This document shows, one piece after another, positions 27,073-36,843 of a stretch of 64,000 nucleotides of DNA. The notes beneath the pieces were generated by a model. The model worked only from the letters and a program-made list of their open reading frames with translations. It had not been told where the DNA came from and searched no databases. The stretch is from Filimonas zeae. Its GTDB lineage: Bacteria > Bacteroidota > Bacteroidia > Chitinophagales > Chitinophagaceae. The translations under genes were made by a program, and so were the position numbers. The stretch spans positions 1,488,769 to 1,552,768 of the forward strand of contig NZ_BMIB01000001.1 in assembly GCF_014641615.1 (NCBI RefSeq), written 5' to 3'. Numbering within the stretch: the stretch's first letter is position 1; every line of letters begins with the position of its first letter.

Positions 27073-30000
27073 TTATCGCATCAGCATTACATTGCCTTTG
27101 TAGGTCATAACAGTGCCGTTGTTGCACTCTATTTCCATTACATACACATACACGCCGGACTGGCCTGGCTGACCGCCAAAGCTGCCATCCCAACCGTAGG
27201 ATTCGTTGTTGGCCAGGAAGTTCACTTTTTCATATACGGCTTGTCCCCAGCGGTTAAAAATGCGCAGCGCGCGTATGTTATACAATCCCTTGCCACGTGG
27301 ATAGAAGCGGTCGTTCATACCATCGTTGTTGGGGGAGAAGGTATTGGGCATAAATACGTTTACACCGTTACATAGCACATGCACCGTTACCTGATCCTGT
27401 GCCGTGCAGCCGCCTTCATTAAACACCTTAGCGGTATAGGTAATATCCTGCTTGCTCAGTATTACCGGGTTGGGGCAGGTGGCACAGCTGAGGCTGGTGG
27501 CCGGTGCCCAGCGCCAGGTAGTAATATCCGGCGAGCTGTAAGTGCGCAGCGTGTCCGGGTAGCCCACGTTTACATTTTTTACACTATCCAGAATGTCAAA
27601 TACCGGTATAGGGTACACACGAACGGTTACGCGTTGTGTATCGGAGAAACAACCTTTTAAATCGCCACCTATTACGGTATAGGTAGTAGTGGCAGCAGGT
27701 GTGGCAACCGGATTGGCAATACGCGGATTGTCCAGGCCGGTGGCAGGTATCCATTCGTAACGTTCTGCGCCGGTGGCCTGTAGTTTGGCAGATTCACCGG
27801 TGCACAGTGTATCCGCTGACATACGGCTGATGCGTGTAGGTTGTTTAACATCTACAAACAAAGAGTCATGGGATACACAACCGAAATAGCTGCTGCCTTT
27901 CAGGTAATAACGTGTGCCGGTAGATGGGCTTACTTCTCCCATACCATAATCAGCATTGGAGCGATTCATGTTGCCTGACCAGTTGTAGATATCCGCACCG
28001 GTTGGCTGCATACGCAGGGTTTGTCCCAGGCAGATAGAAGTATCCGGACCCGCATCTAAAACAGGTAAAGACAACACCGTTACAGATCGGGTGGCATTAC
28101 CTGTACAGCCGTGGCCATTTACGGCTGTCAGCTGTACCTGGTATTTGCCGGTATAGGGCCATGTATATTGTTGGTTTTGTCCGTTCGCTTGTTGGCCATT
28201 GCCATACTTCCATTGCCAGCTGGTGATAGCGGTATCAGAATGCTGATCGCTACCCTGCATGGATAAGCTGCTGTTGAAGCAGATGGAATCTTCAGCAATA
28301 ATGCGGGGGCGAGGGCTTTGATACACCGGCACGTTCAGTACGCGGGTAACAGAGTCTTTACAGCCCATGGCAGAGGTAACTACCAGTTTGGTGGTATAGT
28401 TGCCGCTTTTATAGTAATAATGGGTGGGATTGGCCTGCGTAGAAGTGGTTTTATCACCGAATGACCACTGGTAGCTGGCAATTTTATCGTACCATACCTG
28501 TGTGGAATCGGTAAAAGCCATAAGAGCAGAATCGCAGCCGGTTTGCAGCGTGTTTTGCATATGCGGCTTAATATCCCGTACAAAAAGTGTATCCCTGTTG
28601 GCAATACCTACTTTACAGTTGAACGAATCAATCAGTACCAGTTTGGGTACATAAGCACCATGGTTGGTATAGGTATGAGAAATCACTTCATCGGCCCCAG
28701 CTACTACCGTACCATCTCCAAAATCCCATGCAAGGGTAACCGTATTTTTTACCTTGCCTTTAAAGGCAACAGGTGACGGTGCGCAGGCAACATTGGGAGT
28801 AAAAGTATAGGAGCCGCTGGGCCCTTTTACAGTAACCACATGCACCGCGGTATCATAACAGGCACCATGCCCCTTTGCTACCAGTGTAAGGCGATATACA
28901 CCGCCCTGTACATAGGCATGCTCGGGTTTATCTAATCCGGAAACAATACCATCATCAAAATTCCAGCTATAAGCGGTGGTATTTTGTGAATAGTTTACCG
29001 GGCTGGCTATAAGCGGAGGACAGCTGGCGAAACTGTCAGTAAGGTTAAAGGAAGCTACCGGGTTGGCAATGGTTACCAGCTTCTCTTTATAAACACTGTC
29101 TTTACAACCATACTTATCCGTTACCGCCAGTGCAATATTATAAGAACCTTCTTTTGCAAAACTGTGAGCAGGAGCAGCCTGTGTAGAGGTTGTACCATCT
29201 CCGAAACTCCAGCGGTAACTAAGCGCGGTACCTTTAGAGGCGTTGGCAAAGTTTACGGGCAGCCCGGAACAGAATATACTGTCCTGTAAGTTGATGACCG
29301 CTTTAGGGTCAGCAATTACTACCGCATTGGTTTTGGTGATGGTATCGCGGCAACCGTAGCTGTCTTTAATAGTCAACTGCACAGAAAAGTTGCCTGCTTT
29401 GGTATAGGTATGTGTATAGCCAGCAGTAGTGGTAACAGCGGTATTGCCATCTCCAAAGCTCCATTTCCATTCTGTAACAGGGTGTTTGCCGTCGGTAACA
29501 GATTTATCGGTAAAAGATACCTTTCCATCTTCCAGGCAAATACCGGTTGTGTTATCGAACTGGGCTTTACTGCCAAATACGGCTATGTTGAGAATTGGTT
29601 TTTCTGCACTTACTGCGCAACCGTTGATATCAGTAATGGTGAGCTTAACTGCATAGCTGCCGGTATTGGCATATACATGTGATAAGGTAGCAGCCTTGCC
29701 TTTTTTCTCCGTCTGATCGCCAAAGTTCCAGGTAAAGTCTTTTACATATTGCGGAGCGTAGTTGGTGGCAGTAACAGTAATAGTTTCTTTCTTACAAATT
29801 TCCTCGCCGGGTGTGTAATCAAAAGAAGGATGTTCATCCACCACATAAATGGTTTTGCGCATCGTATCGGCGCACGCATCGTTACGGGTAATCAGCTGAA
29901 CGATATAGGTGCCGGTATCTGCGTAGGTGTGGGCTGGGTGCCGGGTATTGGCTTTCTGGCCATCGCCAAAGTTCCATTCCCATGATTTAGCACCGATAGA

Positions 30001-31878
30001 TATATCTGTGAATGTACGCTCGTAGGGCTTATTGCAGTTCATTTCAGCGTTAAAGCGTGCAATAGGCATGTCAATTCTTACATACCTGGTTTTTACCAGT
30101 GTATCAAAGCAGTTTTTATTACCTACCACTAATGTTATAGTGAAGTTACCAGTGTCTTGATAGGGGTGTTTAGGATTTTTGTTAGAGTCGTATTGACCAT
30201 CACCAAAGTTCCACGACCAGAAATCTCTATCACCGGTAGATTCATCAGTAAAGGAAATTGGTTTGGAGCCACATACCTGCAACGGTGTAGCGCTAAAGGC
30301 TGCTTCGGGCGCCTGTGCCAGTACAACTGCATGTTGCAGGGTATAAGTATCTGTACAGCCGCTGCTGGTTCTGATGGTAACAGAAACAGTGTAATCACCC
30401 GCCTGCGTGTAGTTGTGAGAAGGAGTTGCTTCTTCAGAAGTGCTGCCATCACCAAAATTCCAGCGCCAGGAGGTTACTGTCTGGGCTTCATCCAGCAGGG
30501 CAGACATTTTTACAACGGAAGGCACACAACCGGTGTAAGGCAGATCTTTCAGCGCGGTAATACGTGGAGGACCTACATGTATCAGTTTTTGACGGGTTAA
30601 TGTATCGCTGCATCCACCAGCGTTAAAGCTGATGAGTGTTATGGTGTAGTAACCACTCTGGCGGTAGGTATGAGAGGGATTGGTTTCCTGTGAAGTACTA
30701 CCATCTCCGAATATCCATAAATAGCTTACGGCACCTTTGGTGGTATTGGTAAAAGTAACTGTTGCGGGCACTGCGCAGGCATCGGTTACACCCGGCGTGG
30801 TAAAAGAAGTAACGGGTTTGTCGCTTACAGTAACCAATTGCTTTACACTATCGGTACAGTTTCCAAAATTGGTATACAGGGTAACGTTATAGGTGCCTGA
30901 TTTTGTATAGGTATGGGAGGTGTTGATGCCGGTGGCTGTTGCTTCATCTCCAAACGCCCAGGTACTGCTTACCGGTGCAGGGGTGGAGGTGTTGGTAAAG
31001 CTGAGTGCTGTTCCGGTACAGGCATTATTGGCCACGCTGAATGCTGCCTTTACAGCACCGATGGTGATTTGTTGAACCATGGTATCTGTACAACCGGCAG
31101 GGGAGATGGATATAAGCCGTGCACTATAGTTACCGGCTGCACTGTAAACATGCTCAGGGCTGGCTTCGGTACTGCTGTTGCCATCACCAAAACTCCACTG
31201 ATATTGGAGTGGTTTATCGGATGCGGAGGTATTGTTAAACTGCACCCGTGTAGGAGGCTGGCAGGCGTTTACGTAAGAGTAGTTGTAAGCGCCTGTTACT
31301 TTGCCTGCTACCTGTACCGCTGCCTTTTTCTGAAGCGCCTGTTTACAGCCATAGCTGTTTTGTACCGTGAGGGAAACTTCGTAATTACCTGGTACGGTGT
31401 ACGTATGAGCAGGATTGGCAAGAGCGGAAATCTGCCCATCACCAAAATCCCAGATATAAGAAGTGATTGTTCCGGAGCCTGCCTTGCTGCTGTCGCTGAA
31501 CCGTGTGTTTAACGGCAAACATCCGGTTGCGGGGGTAGCTCCAAAAGCTACTTCGGGTTTACCATACACTTCTATATAGGCTGTTTTTACCATAGTATCG
31601 CTACCAGTGGCGTTGCCTGCAATAAAAGTAATGGTGTAAGTGCCTGGTTCTGTGTAAATAACACCGGGGTTTTGTTGGGAGGAACTGGCCCCGTTTCCAA
31701 ACTCCCAACGCCACCAGGTAGCGGAACCGCCGGTTGAAATGTCTTTGAATTGTGCAATTAAGGGTGCACAACCGCTGTTGGTGTTATTGCTGCTGAAATC
31801 TGCTTTGGGTGTTTGCCCCAGGCCGGTATTCCACACAGTGATGCATAACATAGTTAATATGATTCCTCTTGCCCACAT
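27073..31878 (-). CDS. Giant PKD-repeat protein with T9SS type B sorting domain
   Basis: A 1601-residue surface or secreted adhesin-like protein. I count 15 PKD repeats by their WxFGDG-type motif (for example IWDFGDGQ, RWNFGDGST, AWDFGDGTV), then about three Ig-like domains. The C-terminus is a gliding-motility-type sorting domain: NTFSPNNDGMNDRFYPRG, then IFNRWGQAVYE, then SGVYVYVMEIECNNG. ATG 31878 is chosen because it begins a signal peptide (to about Gln22), has GGAGG upstream and lies after the -7 element at 31933-31940; an in-frame ATG at 31974 lies upstream of that element. It is followed by a PorP/SprF gene, its probable surface anchor. Confidence 0.88.
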   Translation of the reverse strand: MWARGIILTMLCITVWNTGLGQTPKADFSSNNTNSGCAPLIAQFKDISTGGSATWWRWEFGNGASSSQQNPGVIYTEPGTYTITFIAGNATGSDTMVKTAYIEVYGKPEVAFGATPATGCLPLNTRFSDSSKAGSGTITSYIWDFGDGQISALANPAHTYTVPGNYEVSLTVQNSYGCKQALQKKAAVQVAGKVTGAYNYSYVNACQPPTRVQFNNTSASDKPLQYQWSFGDGNSSTEASPEHVYSAAGNYSARLISISPAGCTDTMVQQITIGAVKAAFSVANNACTGTALSFTNTSTPAPVSSTWAFGDEATATGINTSHTYTKSGTYNVTLYTNFGNCTDSVKQLVTVSDKPVTSFTTPGVTDACAVPATVTFTNTTKGAVSYLWIFGDGSTSQETNPSHTYRQSGYYTITLISFNAGGCSDTLTRQKLIHVGPPRITALKDLPYTGCVPSVVKMSALLDEAQTVTSWRWNFGDGSTSEEATPSHNYTQAGDYTVSVTIRTSSGCTDTYTLQHAVVLAQAPEAAFSATPLQVCGSKPISFTDESTGDRDFWSWNFGDGQYDSNKNPKHPYQDTGNFTITLVVGNKNCFDTLVKTRYVRIDMPIARFNAEMNCNKPYERTFTDISIGAKSWEWNFGDGQKANTRHPAHTYADTGTYIVQLITRNDACADTMRKTIYVVDEHPSFDYTPGEEICKKETITVTATNYAPQYVKDFTWNFGDQTEKKGKAATLSHVYANTGSYAVKLTITDINGCAVSAEKPILNIAVFGSKAQFDNTTGICLEDGKVSFTDKSVTDGKHPVTEWKWSFGDGNTAVTTTAGYTHTYTKAGNFSVQLTIKDSYGCRDTITKTNAVVIADPKAVINLQDSIFCSGLPVNFANASKGTALSYRWSFGDGTTSTQAAPAHSFAKEGSYNIALAVTDKYGCKDSVYKEKLVTIANPVASFNLTDSFASCPPLIASPVNYSQNTTAYSWNFDDGIVSGLDKPEHAYVQGGVYRLTLVAKGHGACYDTAVHVVTVKGPSGSYTFTPNVACAPSPVAFKGKVKNTVTLAWDFGDGTVVAGADEVISHTYTNHGAYVPKLVLIDSFNCKVGIANRDTLFVRDIKPHMQNTLQTGCDSALMAFTDSTQVWYDKIASYQWSFGDKTTSTQANPTHYYYKSGNYTTKLVVTSAMGCKDSVTRVLNVPVYQSPRPRIIAEDSICFNSSLSMQGSDQHSDTAITSWQWKYGNGQQANGQNQQYTWPYTGKYQVQLTAVNGHGCTGNATRSVTVLSLPVLDAGPDTSICLGQTLRMQPTGADIYNWSGNMNRSNADYGMGEVSPSTGTRYYLKGSSYFGCVSHDSLFVDVKQPTRISRMSADTLCTGESAKLQATGAERYEWIPATGLDNPRIANPVATPAATTTYTVIGGDLKGCFSDTQRVTVRVYPIPVFDILDSVKNVNVGYPDTLRTYSSPDITTWRWAPATSLSCATCPNPVILSKQDITYTAKVFNEGGCTAQDQVTVHVLCNGVNVFMPNTFSPNNDGMNDRFYPRGKGLYNIRALRIFNRWGQAVYEKVNFLANNESYGWDGSFGGQPGQSGVYVYVMEIECNNGTVMTYKGNVMLMR

Positions 31879-31932
31879 TTGCTGACTGCCTCCGGAATTT
31901 GATTGACTGATTGGTTGGTAACTATAACGGGG

Positions 31933-31940
31933 CAAAGGTA
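31933..31940 (-). promoter_or_regulatory. -7 element for the PKD/PorP pair
   Basis: TACCTTTG on the minus strand matches TAnnTTTG and places transcription start about 50 nt before ATG 31878. It decides against the earlier in-frame ATG at 31974. Confidence 0.5.
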
Positions 31941-32147
31941 CACCGGGGCTTTGCGGCAGGTATTTAATGCGCATTAAGATACAGGGGCGTTTGGTTAAAA
32001 ACAGGATAAATGGATTATATACAGCTTAAACTACGATGCGGACACAATAAGGGTTCAGTGAGGCATTAAATTATAATTATCATTCGCCCATCCCTTATTC
32101 TGGTGGGCAGTAAATGGCTATTATTGCTGCCTCAACCAGGTTACAAT

Positions 32148-32510
32148 ATGTATGCACTAGAGAGCCGCAATGGCGTTACAGAAGCTTATATGGAGAAAAA
32201 CAGAATTGTAGCGGCTGATTCGTTACAACTTATGGGGATTTTACTGGGAAACTGCGTTTTTGACTGTGCCGGTAAAATGGCTGGTAAATTCCTGGACAAT
32301 ACGTTTTATAACGTAAAAGGAGAAATAGTAGTAAAGGGAAAAGTAGTACCCCCGGTGCACGAGGTAGAAGAGTTATTAAACCAACACCAGCAGGAGGGAG
32401 CGGTTGTACTTACATCCATTACAAACCATACAGATATCTGGATAGAAATCAGTGGGTTATGGAGTAAGCATACTTTGGCAGATACGTTGAGGGTAATGTC
32501 GCTGGCGTAA
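32148..32510 (+). CDS. Hypothetical protein
   Basis: A 120-residue soluble protein of unknown family starting at ATG 32148; an in-frame GTG at 32103 would add 15 residues. The central part is hydrophobic (SLQLMGILLGNCVFDCAG), then GEIVVKGKVVPPVHEVEELL. No motif recognised. It stands alone between the divergent PKD gene and a bidirectional terminator shared with plsX. Confidence 0.5.
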   Translation: MYALESRNGVTEAYMEKNRIVAADSLQLMGILLGNCVFDCAGKMAGKFLDNTFYNVKGEIVVKGKVVPPVHEVEELLNQHQQEGAVVLTSITNHTDIWIEISGLWSKHTLADTLRVMSLA

Positions 32511-32533
32511 ACGCTGAACGATAGCTAGTAAAG

Positions 32534-32577
32534 AAAAAGGTCAAAAGTTGAACATTGTTCCGCTTTTGACCTTTTTT
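32534..32577. terminator. Bidirectional terminator between hypothetical gene and plsX
   Basis: A 14-bp perfect stem with A/T-rich ends, AAAAAGGTCAAAAG (32534-32547) with CTTTTGACCTTTTT (32563-32576), loop 15 nt. T runs on both strands serve the two convergent genes. Confidence 0.8.
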
Positions 32578-32579
32578 AC

Positions 32580-33542
32580 TTATTTGGATATCGCCTGAAA
32601 GCTTTCTGTGATTTTTTCGCAAAGCTGCGTTTCAATCATTTTTTCTCCCAGATGAACCATGTTTTTGAATGCTTTGGCGGTGCTGATACCATGCCCGATA
32701 ATTACCGGCTTGTTTACGCCCAATACAGGGGTTCCACCATAATTTTCGTAGTGAAGGCGGCTGAAGTATCCGTCATTTTCCAGTTTTCTGGAAACTGCGA
32801 TGTCATAAACCGATTCCACCATTTTAAGCACAATATTGCCGGTAAAACCATCACAAACCACCACATCTGCCTTATCTGCAAATACATCGCGCCCTTCAAT
32901 GTTTCCAATGAACTGAACGAAAGTATTTTCTTTCAGCAGCGGGTAGGTAGCCTGCGCCAGTAAATTACCCTTGCCTTCTTCTTCACCCACGTTCAGTAAA
33001 CCTACGCGCGGCTGTTGAATGCCCAGAATGTTGTTGGCATATAAGCTACCCAACACGGCAAACTGGTTAAGATGCTCCGGCTTACAGTCGGCATTTAAAC
33101 CTACGTCCAGTAACACACCGGTACTACCATCTGCTTTTGGCAGAAGTGTGGCAATGGTGGGTCTTTGAATACCCTCAATAGCTTTAATACTATACATTGC
33201 GCCTACCAGCATGGCACCCGTATTTCCGGCGCTCATAAATGCATCAATTTTTCCGGTTGCCAGCAGGTAAAACCCGATAGCAATGGAAGATTGCTGCTTT
33301 TCTTTCAGCGCCTTGGTGGGATGCTCATTGTACCCGATCACTTCAGGCGCAGGAATCACCTTGATATTGGGGTGATTGTGCAATTCATGCTCCTGTAAAA
33401 GGGGCACTACCTTGTCTTCCTGGCCTATACAAAATAAAGTGGCCGGGCCATTAACATTGGTATCGTCTAAATACAGGCGTAACCCTTTTACCGCCTCCAG
33501 CGGAGCAAAGTCGCCTCCCATCATGTCTATTCCAATATTCAT
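32580..33542 (-). CDS. plsX: Phosphate acyltransferase PlsX
   Basis: A 320-residue enzyme that makes acyl-phosphate from acyl-ACP for phospholipid synthesis. Signatures are GIDMMGGDFAP at the N-terminus, AFMSAGNTGAMLVGA, NVGEEEGKGN and VVCDGFTGNIVLK. Third gene of the conserved yceD-rpmF-plsX cluster, 33 bp after rpmF. Confidence 0.95.
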   Translation of the reverse strand: MNIGIDMMGGDFAPLEAVKGLRLYLDDTNVNGPATLFCIGQEDKVVPLLQEHELHNHPNIKVIPAPEVIGYNEHPTKALKEKQQSSIAIGFYLLATGKIDAFMSAGNTGAMLVGAMYSIKAIEGIQRPTIATLLPKADGSTGVLLDVGLNADCKPEHLNQFAVLGSLYANNILGIQQPRVGLLNVGEEEGKGNLLAQATYPLLKENTFVQFIGNIEGRDVFADKADVVVCDGFTGNIVLKMVESVYDIAVSRKLENDGYFSRLHYENYGGTPVLGVNKPVIIGHGISTAKAFKNMVHLGEKMIETQLCEKITESFQAISK

Positions 33543-33575
33543 GTCCGGCGCGAAAGATTAAATTAACTAAAAAGG

Positions 33576-33770
33576 TTACGCTTTCAGAGGAGCTTTCTCA
33601 GCAACCACTTTTCCTTTGTAGTATAATTTACCTTCACTTACGTGTGCACGGTGACGAACGTGGATTTCTCCTGTAGTACTATCCGTGCTTAACGTTACTT
33701 CCTCAGCTTTATAATGTGTCCTTCTCTTCGCACTGCGTTGCTGGGAATGTCTGCGCTTTGGGTTTGGCAT
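33576..33770 (-). CDS. rpmF: 50S ribosomal protein L32
   Basis: A 64-residue basic protein with PNPKRRHSQQRSAKRRTHYK at its N-terminus and GKLYYKGKVV near its end, typical of L32 in Bacteroidota. It contains no cysteine at all, so this copy cannot form the zinc ribbon found in some L32 proteins. It sits between yceD (29 bp) and plsX (33 bp). Confidence 0.93.
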   Translation of the reverse strand: MPNPKRRHSQQRSAKRRTHYKAEEVTLSTDSTTGEIHVRHRAHVSEGKLYYKGKVVAEKAPLKA

Positions 33771-33799
33771 AACTCAAATGTTTATTAATGCAAAAAAAT

Positions 33800-34345
33800 T
33801 TATTCCAGGTTTCCTTTAAACTTATCTAATCCTTTCCAGACAGGGTTTTCTGCTTTTTTTACTTCTTCCTCCATTTTCCTGAGCTTTTCCAGCACTTCGG
33901 GGTTACATTGACTGTTTCCCTCTTCATCTTCACCGCACATTTTCTGTACAGGGATACTCAGGTTTACGAATTCGAATATCCAGTCCTCCAGATGCAGATG
34001 GCTTTCCCCTTTACTGATGTAATACACGTCAGGATCTTCTTCCTGTTCGTTCATCTGTTCAGGTTCATCCACCAGTTTCACAATAATCTTAAACTCATCC
34101 CACAATTGCAGGTGAAGTGGATTACCGCAGCGGTCGCAGTTTACATCTGCTGTACCACCTACGTCAAACTTCAGCATCATAAAACCATTGCTTTTGTCCA
34201 GCAATACTTTTACATCTGCATGGCAGTTGGTGAAATCCTGAGGCCCGTAATTAGCAAAGAACTTATCCTCAATCTGGTATTGGAAAGTATGCTCACCCGG
34301 TTTTAAACCTACAAATGCTATTTCATACTCTCTCCGGTAGTTCAT
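33800..34345 (-). CDS. yceD: DUF177 (YceD-like) protein
   Basis: A 181-residue acidic protein of the DUF177/YceD family, linked in many bacteria to 23S rRNA accumulation and almost always encoded before rpmF. Cysteine pairs NCDRCGNP and KMCGEDEEGNSQCNPE suggest a metal site. First gene of the yceD-rpmF-plsX operon, with a strong promoter 22 bp upstream. Confidence 0.88.
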   Translation of the reverse strand: MNYRREYEIAFVGLKPGEHTFQYQIEDKFFANYGPQDFTNCHADVKVLLDKSNGFMMLKFDVGGTADVNCDRCGNPLHLQLWDEFKIIVKLVDEPEQMNEQEEDPDVYYISKGESHLHLEDWIFEFVNLSIPVQKMCGEDEEGNSQCNPEVLEKLRKMEEEVKKAENPVWKGLDKFKGNLE

Positions 34346-34367
34346 ACAGCCAGATTTTTAAGGTTGG

Positions 34368-34399
34368 CAAAGGTATCACTAAAAATGATAGCAACCAAA
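34368..34399 (-). promoter_or_regulatory. Promoter of yceD-rpmF-plsX
   Basis: On the minus strand TTTG (34399-34396) and TACCTTTG (34375-34368) are separated by exactly 20 nt: a consensus Bacteroidota housekeeping promoter. It is the clearest example in the window and calibrates the other promoter calls. Confidence 0.75.
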
Positions 34400-34444
34400 G
34401 AAAATTGGATTTATGCCGATTGTTGCCGTAATTGTGAACCATTT

Positions 34445-35530
34445 ATGATGCGCCGTTCACTCTCTTTTTACGCTATCAGAACCGCCCTGGCCGTAGTTGC
34501 GGCAGGTATTATTACCCTGCTTTCGCACAGCGGTTATTTTGTAGAGCAAATTTACGTAAAAACGCTCTATCCCTACATTTCAGGGTTTTTACGCATGGTT
34601 ACGGGGTGGACGAAATTTAGCCTGGGTGACTGTTTGTATGTAATTGTTTTTATATCGGTTCTGGTGACTTTAATACGAACTGTTATTTTTTTGGTAAAAG
34701 AAGGCATCACCTGGCAAAAATCAGCAGCAGGAGGATTGTATGTGGTGCGAAAGCTGGCAAACCTGTACATCGTTTTTATGGTGCTGTGGGGATTGAATTA
34801 CAGCCGGGAAGGAATTGCCAGCGAAATGAAACTGGCGTCAAAAGAATACACTACCGATGAGTTGAAGGCATTGGTGAATGAATTGGTGGAAAGAGTGAAT
34901 GCTACCCGCCGCGTGCTGGGTGATTCAGTACGTTACCCCTCATCTGACACGCTATATGCCCAGGCTGTACGTGCTTACGGGGCAGTAGCGTTACAATATT
35001 CGTTTCTGGATTACAGACATGCCAGCATTAAAACTTCTACTTTCAGTACGCCGTTGACCTACCTTGGATATACCGGCTATTATAACCCATTTTCGGGGGA
35101 GGCGCAGGTAAATACCACCGTACCTCCGTATTATATTCCTTTTATTGCTTGCCACGAAATGGCGCACCAGCTGGGGTATGGAGATGAAAGCGAAGCGAAC
35201 TTTATTGGTTTTCTCAGTGCCCGTGCTTCTGATCAGCCGGTGTTTCACTACTCTGCTTACTACGATCTGTTCAATTATGCCAACGGAGAACTGTTTTCCC
35301 GCGATTCGGTGGCGGCGCGTAGCAACTACCGGTTATTAGATACACTGGTGAAAACAGACATACGTAATGCCCGTCGCTTTTTTAGCCGTTACAAAAGCCG
35401 TATGGAGCCTGTGGTGAAATTTTTGTATGGGGAATACCTGAAAGCCAATAACATGCCTCAGGGAATTGATACCTATGAGGCTGTAACTGCCTGGCTGATT
35501 GCCTATAGGAAAAAGTACGGGCCGCTTTAA
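34445..35530 (+). CDS. DUF3810 membrane metalloprotease-like protein
   Basis: A 361-residue inner-membrane protein of the DUF3810 family. Three N-terminal hydrophobic segments (about 10-30, 58-82 and 98-113) precede a periplasmic or cytosolic domain with a gluzincin-type HExxH (CHEMAHQLGYGDESEANF), which provides two His ligands and a downstream Glu, so zinc-protease activity is likely. Two adjacent ATGs (34445, 34448) are possible starts. Divergent from yceD; its 3' end overlaps dcd by 4 bp. Confidence 0.75.
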   Translation: MMRRSLSFYAIRTALAVVAAGIITLLSHSGYFVEQIYVKTLYPYISGFLRMVTGWTKFSLGDCLYVIVFISVLVTLIRTVIFLVKEGITWQKSAAGGLYVVRKLANLYIVFMVLWGLNYSREGIASEMKLASKEYTTDELKALVNELVERVNATRRVLGDSVRYPSSDTLYAQAVRAYGAVALQYSFLDYRHASIKTSTFSTPLTYLGYTGYYNPFSGEAQVNTTVPPYYIPFIACHEMAHQLGYGDESEANFIGFLSARASDQPVFHYSAYYDLFNYANGELFSRDSVAARSNYRLLDTLVKTDIRNARRFFSRYKSRMEPVVKFLYGEYLKANNMPQGIDTYEAVTAWLIAYRKKYGPL

Positions 35531-36063
35531 AATTTGTTCTTCCACATCATACTTTCTACCGGCTTGTCGGGCTGGCCGCTGTATTTGGCATTCTGTTTCT
35601 GATTGTATTTTACTTCAATTTCGCCATCTACAGGAAAGTAAATCAGCTGGCCGATAGGCATGCCTGTGTATACACGCACCGGATGTTTTACAGATATTTC
35701 CAGCGTCCAGTTGCCGCAGAAGCCTACATCGCCCTTGCCGGCAGTGGCGTGAATATCAATGCCCAGGCGGCCGGTAGAGGACTTCCCTTCCAGAAAAGGT
35801 ACATGGGCGTGGGTTTCGGTATATTCCTGTGTTACACCCAGATATAGCACAGTGGGAAGCAGCAGATACCCTTCTTCCGGTATTTCAAAATGACGGATCT
35901 GGTTATGTTTGCGGGCATCTAATTCTTCATCCACGTAGGTTGCGAGATGTTTGCCTAAATGCACATCGTAACTGTTACTGCCAAGGCATTCTCTGTTCCA
36001 GGGACTGATAATAATCGTTTTCTTCTCAATTTCCTCTAAAATGCGTGTATCAGATAGGATCAT
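35527..36063 (-). CDS. dcd: dCTP deaminase
   Basis: A 178-residue trimeric-type enzyme converting dCTP to dUTP for thymidylate synthesis. Signatures are SDTRILEEIEK at the start, GKSSTGRLGIDIHATAGKGD (substrate and catalytic Glu region) and the C-terminal KYSGQPDKPVES. Convergent with the DUF3810 gene and divergent from the phosphopantetheinyl transferase gene. Confidence 0.93.
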   Translation of the reverse strand: MILSDTRILEEIEKKTIIISPWNRECLGSNSYDVHLGKHLATYVDEELDARKHNQIRHFEIPEEGYLLLPTVLYLGVTQEYTETHAHVPFLEGKSSTGRLGIDIHATAGKGDVGFCGNWTLEISVKHPVRVYTGMPIGQLIYFPVDGEIEVKYNQKQNAKYSGQPDKPVESMMWKNKF

Positions 36064-36133
36064 ACCAGGTGTGATTTACAATAATTTGCAAATAAATCGT
36101 AATTCTGCAATCTAAAAAACCGGATTTATATAT

Positions 36134-36772
36134 ATGCCTTTGTTTTTTCAACAAAATATCAACGAAAACACCCGTTTGGGCATATGGCATATTACTGAGG
36201 AAGAGCACTTTTTTCTGGAGAAAGTGCCATTGCAGCAGGATATTACCCACCCGCACAAACGCCTTCAGCATCTGGCTGGCCGTTTTCTGCTGCAATACCT
36301 GTTTCCCGGTTTTCCTTACCATGAAATGCTGATTGCTGATAGCCGCAAACCTTATCTGCCTTACGATCGATACCATTTTTCCATATCGCACTGCGGCGAT
36401 TATGCAGCTGCTATTGTTAGTGAAACACAACGTGTAGGTATTGATATTGAGGTGCCTACAGCCCGCGTACAGAAGATTGTACCCAAATTTTTGCATGAAG
36501 AGGAAAGGAGGCAGCTCCACAGGCAGGTAACGGAGGCCGGACTTGCCACTGATAACTATCAGCTCCCCACTCTGTTATGGAGCGCCAAGGAAGCAGCCTT
36601 TAAATGGTGGAGCTTCGGAAGCGTGGATTTTAGCGAGGATATTCGCTTACAGTATTTTCCTTTTCAGGAGAAAGGGAGTATATCGGGGTATTTCAACAGG
36701 GTAGAAGAGCGGTTTCCGCTGGTGTTTCACTACCAGCTTTTTCCTGGCCTGTGCCTGGTGTATACCTTATAA
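36134..36772 (+). CDS. 4'-phosphopantetheinyl transferase
   Basis: A 212-residue Sfp-type enzyme that loads phosphopantetheine from CoA onto carrier proteins. It has the Mg/CoA motif VGIDIEVPTARVQKI and the catalytic WSAKEAAFKWW. HFSISHCGDYAAA precedes these as expected. It stands alone, with a 70-bp divergent gap to dcd. Confidence 0.88.
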   Translation: MPLFFQQNINENTRLGIWHITEEEHFFLEKVPLQQDITHPHKRLQHLAGRFLLQYLFPGFPYHEMLIADSRKPYLPYDRYHFSISHCGDYAAAIVSETQRVGIDIEVPTARVQKIVPKFLHEEERRQLHRQVTEAGLATDNYQLPTLLWSAKEAAFKWWSFGSVDFSEDIRLQYFPFQEKGSISGYFNRVEERFPLVFHYQLFPGLCLVYTL

Positions 36773-36843
36773 CACCAATACAATTATTAGTGAACCAATT
36801 TAGGATTGGTAACAACCTCATTCGCTTTTTTATTCAGAATAGG

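Noticed and set aside
27073-31878. PKD repeats as a DNA-level tandem repeat or CRISPR-like array
   Set aside because: The periodicity is at protein level only (FGDG motif); nucleotide sequence between repeats is strongly diverged.
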